A stretch of 37,150 nt of DNA, from contig JASJAU010000031.1 of NCBI GenBank assembly GCA_030066855.1, positions 1 through 37,150 of the forward strand, given 5' to 3'. The notes beneath the pieces are model-generated. The model saw only the letters and a program-made list of their open reading frames with translations, made no database searches and was not told where the DNA came from. This document shows, in pieces, positions 32,656 through 37,150 of this stretch. Origin of the DNA: Paracoccaceae bacterium (GTDB taxonomy: Bacteria; Pseudomonadota; Alphaproteobacteria; Rhodobacterales; Rhodobacteraceae). Positions within the stretch are counted from its first letter, which is position 1. The number at the start of each line of letters is the position of its first letter. Made by a program: the position numbers and the translations under genes.

Positions 32656-33063
32656 ATGACGCAACATATCCTGATACCGGTCGCCCTCGATCACGAAGGC
32701 CTCGTGGAGAAAAAGATCGCGGTGGCGCGGAGGCTTTTGGCGCCGGGCGGCAAGATCACGCTTCTGACGGTGCTGGAGAACGTGCCGGGATTCGTCGCGG
32801 AGTTCGTGACGGTCGACTCCCCGAACCACCTCACACAAGTCGTGAAGGGCAAGCTCGACACCGTCGCCGGGGGCGCCGCTGATGTCGCAACCGAAATAGT
32901 CACCGGCAAGGCGGGCGTCGAGATCGTCAGATACGCCCGCGAGAACGGCGCGGACCTCATCATCATCGGGTCGCACGAGCCTGGAATCGAAGACTATTTC
33001 CTAGGCTCGACCGCTTCGCGGGTCGCGCGGCGAGCCCCTTGCGCGGTGTACATCCTTCGGTAG
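32656..33063 (+). CDS. Universal stress protein (UspA family)
   Basis: A 135-residue UspA-fold protein. The N-terminus HILIPVALDHEG and the C-terminal nucleotide-binding segment IIIGSHEPGIEDYFLGSTAS, then RVARRAPCAVYIL, match the ATP-binding type of Usp. The ATG at 32656 has GGGGAG about 7 nt upstream. It is 50 nt after suyB, across a hairpin, and is probably the last gene of the sulfonate operon. Usp genes are often attached to TRAP transporter operons. Its role here is unknown. Confidence 0.88.
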   Translation: MTQHILIPVALDHEGLVEKKIAVARRLLAPGGKITLLTVLENVPGFVAEFVTVDSPNHLTQVVKGKLDTVAGGAADVATEIVTGKAGVEIVRYARENGADLIIIGSHEPGIEDYFLGSTASRVARRAPCAVYILR

Positions 33064-33073
33064 CGTGGGTTTC

Positions 33074-33098
33074 AGGGTTCTTCCTGTCTCAGAACCCT
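33074..33098. terminator. 8-bp hairpin after the Usp gene
   Basis: AGGGTTCT and AGAACCCT form a perfect stem around a 9-nt loop 10 nt after the Usp stop. No T-run follows, so it is a weak or Rho-assisted terminator at best. It is a likely end of the hps-suy transcript. Confidence 0.45.
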
Positions 33099-33218
33099 AT
33101 TGACGGGGCGGCCTGCCGGCCTGAAACTCTTCAGATCGATCCTCTAGGGACCATCGACCTGATGCGCGTGACAATCGCCGCCGCGACGATGCGCCGGGAC
33201 ACCGGTTGCGATCTGGTT

Positions 33219-33247
33219 GTGTGAGCCGGCCCAGCCGGTTTTCACAC
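33219..33247. promoter_or_regulatory. Long hairpin just upstream of the second hyuA
   Basis: Outer arms GTGTGA and TCACAC, inner arms GCCGGC and GCCGGT, with a 2-nt bulge, form a roughly 12-bp stem with a 3-nt loop. It ends 31 nt before the hyuA ATG. It could terminate the upstream operon, serve as an operator, or shape the hyuA leader. No T-tract is present. Confidence 0.4.
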
Positions 33248-33278
33248 CCATTCCGCACTTCCCTGGACTCAACGCTTC

Positions 33279-35378
33279 ATGACAGATCCCGACGGCCTGC
33301 GCCTGGCCATCGATATTGGCGGTACCTTCACTGACACCGTCCTGATGGACGGGCGCTCGCGCATCCTCGCCACCGCGAAAACGCCGACGACGCCGAGCGC
33401 TCCGGCGGAGGGCGCCCTCGCGGGCGCTGGGGACGCCTTGGGCTTGGCGGAGCGTGATTTCTCGGACCTGACCGGGTTCATCCACGGCACCACGCTGGCC
33501 ACCAACGCGCTGATCGAACGGCGGGGCGCCCGTGTCGCCACGATCACGAATGAGGGTTTCCGGGACATCCTCGAGATCGCCTACGAGCGCCGGTACAGCC
33601 AATACGCCATCAACATCGAAAAGCCGGACCTGATCGTCCCGCGCGAGCGGGCGCTCACCATTGGCGGACGGATCGACGCGGCGGGAGCGGAGCGCGAGCC
33701 GCTGGACGTCTCTGCCATATCCCGCCTAGCGGTCGATCTGCGGGCGGCTCACGTGGACGCTGTCGCGATCTGCCTGCTGCATTCCTACGCCAACCCGTCG
33801 CATGAGCTGAGACTTCGTGAGCTGCTCCAACAGGAGATGCCCAGCCTCGTGATATCTCTCAGCTATGAGGTCAGCCCGGAAGCGCGGGAGTTCGACCGGC
33901 TCTGCACCACGATCGCGAACGCCTATATCCAGCCGCTTATGTCTGCCTACCTTGCGGATTTCCAGGCCGCATTTCAGGAAAAGGGCGTCCGCTGTCCGAT
34001 CCTGATGATGACGGCGGGCGGCGGGATGACGACGGTCGATACGGCGGCGCGTCTGCCGATACGGCTGGTCGAATCGGGGCCGGCCGGGGGCGCAATCCTG
34101 GCAGCTCGGATCGCCTCCGAGGTCGATGCACCGAATGTTCTCTCTTTCGACATGGGCGGCACGACGGCCAAGCTTTGCCTGATCGACCGTTTCCGCCCGC
34201 AAACCGCCCGCAAGTTCGAGATCGCCCGCGCCGAGCGGTTCATTCGCGGATCGGGCATGCCGGTGCGCATCCCGGTGATCGAAATGATCGAGATCGGTGC
34301 GGGCGGCGGCTCGATCGCCAGCGTCGACCGGCTGGGGCGCATTCAGGTCGGGCCTGAAAGCGCGGGCGCGGCGCCGGGACCGGCCGCCTTCGGCAAGGGT
34401 GGCGAGCGGCCGACCGTCACCGACGCTGATGTCGCGATGGGGTTCATTGATCCCGATGAGTTCGCCGAAGGCCGGCTTCGGATCGACACTGCGGCAGCCG
34501 AGACGGCGATAGCGGCGGATGTGGGCGGGGCCCTCGGGCTGCCACCGACCGAAGCCGCCTTCGGGCTCTCCGAGATCGTTGATGAGGCGATGGCGAGCGC
34601 CGGGCGTATGCACGCCGTCGAGTCCGGCAAGGACCTCGGCGCCCGGACGATGATCGCCTTCGGTGGCAATGGCCCCCTGCACGCCACCCGCGTGGCCCGC
34701 CGCGCGGGCGTCCGGCGCATACTGATCCCCCGCGATCCCGGCGTCGGCTCGGCAGTTGGCTTCCTCTTTGCTCCGGTGTCCTTCGAGGTCGTGCGGTCGC
34801 GCTATGAGACGCTCGACAGGATCGACCTGAGCGGTTTGAACGCATTCCTCGACGAGATGGCGCGGGAAGCCGGGGCGGTGGTTCAGCCGGGCGCCTCCGG
34901 CGAGCCTCTCAAGCACCGTCGCATCGCCTTTATGCGCTATCACGGGCAGGGCCACGAGATCGAGGTCGAGTTGCCGGGGCGGGCTCTGACTGCGGAAGAT
35001 TTGAGTCCAGTCCGAGAGGCGTTCGAGGCTGAGTACCGCCGGCAATTCAGCCGGATCGTTCCCGGCATGACGATTGAAGTGTTGAACTGGGCGGTGTCCG
35101 CGTCGTCCGAAGCGGCGGGCGCGGCCGCCCAAACCGAAGTGACGGTGTCGCGCCAGAGAATGCCTGCCAGAACCCGCCGCATCTTCTGCGATGTCGCAGG
35201 CGATTGGCGCGATGCGGCGGTGTTCAAGCGGTCCGAACTGGCACCCGGAGACCGCGTCGATGGACTCGCATTGATCATCGAGCCTCAAACGACGACGCTG
35301 GTCAGCGCTGACTTTCGCGCCGAGGTGGATGGCGGCGGAAGCCTCCTGCTGACCCGAACCGAAGGAGAGGCGCCATGA
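33279..35378 (+). CDS. hyuA: Hydantoinase/oxoprolinase family protein, A subunit (copy 2)
   Basis: A 699-residue HyuA-type subunit with the ATPase motif DIGGTFTD at residues 12-19, FIHGTTLATNALIERRGARV, LVESGPAGGAILAARIA, LSFDMGGTTAKLCLIDRF and MIAFGGNGPLHATRVARRAG. These are the three HyuA domains in the normal order. It is diverged from copy 1 and lies in another operon, so it probably has a different substrate. The ATG at 33279 has no clear Shine-Dalgarno sequence, and no better in-frame start is visible. It overlaps hyuB by 4 nt. The aminotransferase gene that follows is the only other context seen. Confidence 0.9.
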   Translation: MTDPDGLRLAIDIGGTFTDTVLMDGRSRILATAKTPTTPSAPAEGALAGAGDALGLAERDFSDLTGFIHGTTLATNALIERRGARVATITNEGFRDILEIAYERRYSQYAINIEKPDLIVPRERALTIGGRIDAAGAEREPLDVSAISRLAVDLRAAHVDAVAICLLHSYANPSHELRLRELLQQEMPSLVISLSYEVSPEAREFDRLCTTIANAYIQPLMSAYLADFQAAFQEKGVRCPILMMTAGGGMTTVDTAARLPIRLVESGPAGGAILAARIASEVDAPNVLSFDMGGTTAKLCLIDRFRPQTARKFEIARAERFIRGSGMPVRIPVIEMIEIGAGGGSIASVDRLGRIQVGPESAGAAPGPAAFGKGGERPTVTDADVAMGFIDPDEFAEGRLRIDTAAAETAIAADVGGALGLPPTEAAFGLSEIVDEAMASAGRMHAVESGKDLGARTMIAFGGNGPLHATRVARRAGVRRILIPRDPGVGSAVGFLFAPVSFEVVRSRYETLDRIDLSGLNAFLDEMAREAGAVVQPGASGEPLKHRRIAFMRYHGQGHEIEVELPGRALTAEDLSPVREAFEAEYRRQFSRIVPGMTIEVLNWAVSASSEAAGAAAQTEVTVSRQRMPARTRRIFCDVAGDWRDAAVFKRSELAPGDRVDGLALIIEPQTTTLVSADFRAEVDGGGSLLLTRTEGEAP

Positions 35379-37021
35379 GCCGCTCGGACGCGCGCATGCA
35401 AGTGATGTGGAACAGGCTTCTTTCGGTGGTAGAGGAGCAGGGACAGGCTCTCGTCCGCGCCGCCTTCAGCCCGATCGTCCGGGAATGCGGCGACATCTCC
35501 GCCGGCATCTTCGATCTCCAAGGCCGCATGCTGGCGCAAGCCGTCACCGGCACGCCGGGGCACATCAACACCATGGCTGAGGCCGTCCATACGCTCAGAG
35601 GGCGTTTCGAGGTTCAGGAGATGCGTCCGGGCGACATCTACATGACCAATGATCCCTGGATCGCCTCCGGGCACCTGAACGACTTCCTGCTGATGATGCC
35701 GGTCTTCTTTGACGACCGGGTTGTCGGCTTCACCTCCTGCACGTCCCACCTTGCCGACCTCGGCGGGCGCGGCATGGGGCCGGAGGGTTCCGACATCTTC
35801 GACGAAGGGCTGCTCATCCCGCCCTGCAAGCTGGTCGCAGATGGCGAGATCAACACGCTCCTCCTCGAAATCGTCAAGGCGAACTCCCGCGAGCCGGTCT
35901 CGAACGAGGGCGACATCTACGCCCTGATCGCCTGCTGCGAGGCGGGCGCCTCCCGCCTGACCGAGATGATGACGGAATTCGGGATCGGAGACCTCGACGC
36001 GCTCTCGGATTTCATCATCGGCAAATCGCGCCAGGGCACACTCGACGCAATCGGCACCCTGCCGAAAGGGATCTGGCGGAACACCCTGACTGTGGACGGC
36101 TACGACAGCGATATCGAGCTCCACGCCGCCCTGACAGTGGCCGAGGACCACATCCTGATCGACTTCGACGGCTCGGACGATTGCGTGGCGCAAGGCATCA
36201 ACGTGCCCTTGAACTACGCCACCGCCTACACGGTCTTCGCACTACGCTGCCTGATCGGGCCGGACATACCCAACAACGCCGGGTCTCTGGAGCCATTCCG
36301 GGTCACCGCGCCCAAGGGCTGCATTCTGAACGCCCAGCCGCCCGCGCCGGTCGCCATGCGTCATACGATTGGCCAGATGACGCCGGATCTCGTTTTCGGC
36401 TGTCTGTCGCAGGCGCTGCCCAATCAGGTCCCAGCAGAAGGCGCCTCCTGCATGTACGACCTGCCGCTTCGCCACACGCCCGAAGCGGCGCATTCGGGCG
36501 GGCGGGAGTTCGCGCTGGAGATGGTCTTCAACGGCGGCACCGGCGCCCGTCCGACGCTGGACGGGCTTTCGGCTACGGCGTTTCCAAGCGGCGTCTGGGG
36601 GAGCCAGGTCGAGACGACCGAGGCGGTCGCGCCGGTTCTGATGCATCGGCGGGAACTGCGCGTTGATTCCGGCGGCGCCGGGCGCAGCCGGGGTGGACTT
36701 GGCCAGCGGATCGAGCTCAGCGCGTCTGAGAATCAGGATATTCTTCTGTTCCTGTCGGTCGAGCGCATCGCGAACCCGGCCCGCGGCCGGATGGGCGGAG
36801 GACCGGGCGCGCCAGGACGCATTCGGATCGAAAAGGGCGCCGAGCTGCCCGGCAAGGGCGAGGTGCGGCTCCGCGCGGGGGAGCGGCTGATCTTCGAAAC
36901 CCCTGGCGGCGGCGGCTTCGGCGATCCGTCCGAGCGACAGGGCTGCGCCTTGGCGCGAGACGTCGCTTCCGGACTCGTCAGCCCCGAAGCGGCCAAGACG
37001 CTTTACGGGAGGGACGTATGA
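35375..37021 (+). CDS. hyuB: Hydantoinase/oxoprolinase family protein, B subunit (copy 2)
   Basis: A 548-residue HyuB-type subunit. Family text includes GDIYMTNDPWIASGHLNDFL, GFTSCTSHLADLGGRGMGPE and the Gly-rich FETPGGGGFGDPSERQG near the end. It forms the ATP-dependent ring-opening complex with HyuA copy 2. Start and stop both overlap neighbours as ATGA, so hyuA, hyuB and the aminotransferase are translationally coupled. Substrate unknown. Confidence 0.9.
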   Translation: MSRSDARMQVMWNRLLSVVEEQGQALVRAAFSPIVRECGDISAGIFDLQGRMLAQAVTGTPGHINTMAEAVHTLRGRFEVQEMRPGDIYMTNDPWIASGHLNDFLLMMPVFFDDRVVGFTSCTSHLADLGGRGMGPEGSDIFDEGLLIPPCKLVADGEINTLLLEIVKANSREPVSNEGDIYALIACCEAGASRLTEMMTEFGIGDLDALSDFIIGKSRQGTLDAIGTLPKGIWRNTLTVDGYDSDIELHAALTVAEDHILIDFDGSDDCVAQGINVPLNYATAYTVFALRCLIGPDIPNNAGSLEPFRVTAPKGCILNAQPPAPVAMRHTIGQMTPDLVFGCLSQALPNQVPAEGASCMYDLPLRHTPEAAHSGGREFALEMVFNGGTGARPTLDGLSATAFPSGVWGSQVETTEAVAPVLMHRRELRVDSGGAGRSRGGLGQRIELSASENQDILLFLSVERIANPARGRMGGGPGAPGRIRIEKGAELPGKGEVRLRAGERLIFETPGGGGFGDPSERQGCALARDVASGLVSPEAAKTLYGRDV

Positions 37022-37150
37022 TCCGGCCCAACGATCACATCCGCGCGATGCGGCCCTATGCGCTCGCTGATCTTGAGGGCTCCGACAGCTGTCCCGCAGT
37101 GTCGCTCGCCCAGAACGAATCTCTCCGCCCGCCGAGCCCCAAGGCCATCG
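37018..37150 (+). CDS. HisC-like aminotransferase, 3'-truncated by window end
   Basis: Only 44 codons are visible, beginning MIRPNDHIRAMRPYALADLE and leading to SLAQNESLRPPSPKAI. The pattern xLxQNExxxxPSPKAI after about 30 residues is the start of class I/II (histidinol-phosphate type) PLP aminotransferases. The ATG overlaps the hyuB stop. A pairing of a HyuAB ring-opening enzyme with an aminotransferase would fit an amino acid or amino-acid-like product. Identity is likely at family level only. Confidence 0.7.
   Translation, partial: MIRPNDHIRAMRPYALADLEGSDSCPAVSLAQNESLRPPSPKAI

Noticed and set aside
33039-33224. 61-codon open frame after the Usp gene
   Set aside because: It overlaps the Usp gene in another frame and crosses a hairpin, with no ribosome-binding site or recognisable protein features.
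33726-35288. 520-codon minus-strand open frame
   Set aside because: Antisense to hyuA copy 2, in the frame register that GC-rich codon bias keeps open; the translation has no domain I recognise.

Overview
The window is GC-rich and densely packed with catabolic operons. It carries three genes or gene groups for one-carbon and organosulfur compounds (an MttB-family methyltransferase, a DmdA-type DMSP demethylase, and a DHPS/sulfolactate operon) and two TRAP transporters. This combination suggests a marine alphaproteobacterium of the Rhodobacteraceae (Roseobacter-like). That is an inference from gene content; there is no rRNA or other marker gene here. I saw no RNA genes, CRISPR, insertion sequences or integrases.

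Layout. (1) 1-1387 (+): 3' end of a non-pyrrolysine MttB-like methyltransferase, followed by a TetR regulator. (2) 1400-1873 (-): DUF427 protein. (3) 2208-3737 (+): two-domain 3-hydroxyacyl-CoA dehydrogenase, convergent with the end of a long minus-strand gene train. (4) 3729-11934 (-), in transcription order: tautomerase-SnoaL fusion, HyuB, HyuA, isochorismatase-fold hydrolase, isocitrate-lyase/PEP-mutase-family lyase, glutaryl-CoA dehydrogenase, class III CoA-transferase. Most junctions overlap by 1-4 nt or are 1 nt apart. (5) 12021-17839 (+), divergent from (4): GntR/HutC regulator, LeuC/LeuD-type hydratase and a complete TRAP transporter. A 36-bp dyad at 11945-11980 lies between the two divergent operons and is the obvious GntR operator candidate. 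(6) 17858-23442 (-): DUF2182 membrane protein, DUF1326 protein, DmdB-like acyl-CoA ligase, DmdA-like demethylase and a fumarate-reductase-type flavoprotein. A 24-bp dyad lies upstream. (7) 23555-24604 (-): LacI regulator. (8) 24745-33063 (+): small membrane protein, Tat-exported TRAP binding protein, TRAP permeases, hpsN, hpsO, hpsP, suyA, suyB and a universal stress protein. Two LacI-type operators overlap a plausible promoter. (9) 33279-37150 (+): a second HyuA/HyuB pair and the start of a HisC-like aminotransferase.

How the genes work together. Region 8 is a recognisable pathway: import of 2,3-dihydroxypropane-1-sulfonate, racemisation and oxidation to sulfolactate, and lysis to pyruvate and sulfite. 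Region 6 looks like the first two steps of DMSP demethylation (DmdA, then CoA ligation by DmdB). Regions 4 and 5 together look like an undescribed catabolic module under GntR control. It would combine TRAP import, ATP-dependent opening of a lactam or imide ring by HyuAB, an unusual isochorismatase-fold hydrolase whose nucleophile cysteine is replaced by glycine, tautomerisation, hydration by an aconitase-family enzyme, C-C cleavage by an isocitrate-lyase-type enzyme, and a glutaryl-CoA-type exit to central metabolism. The substrate cannot be read from sequence.
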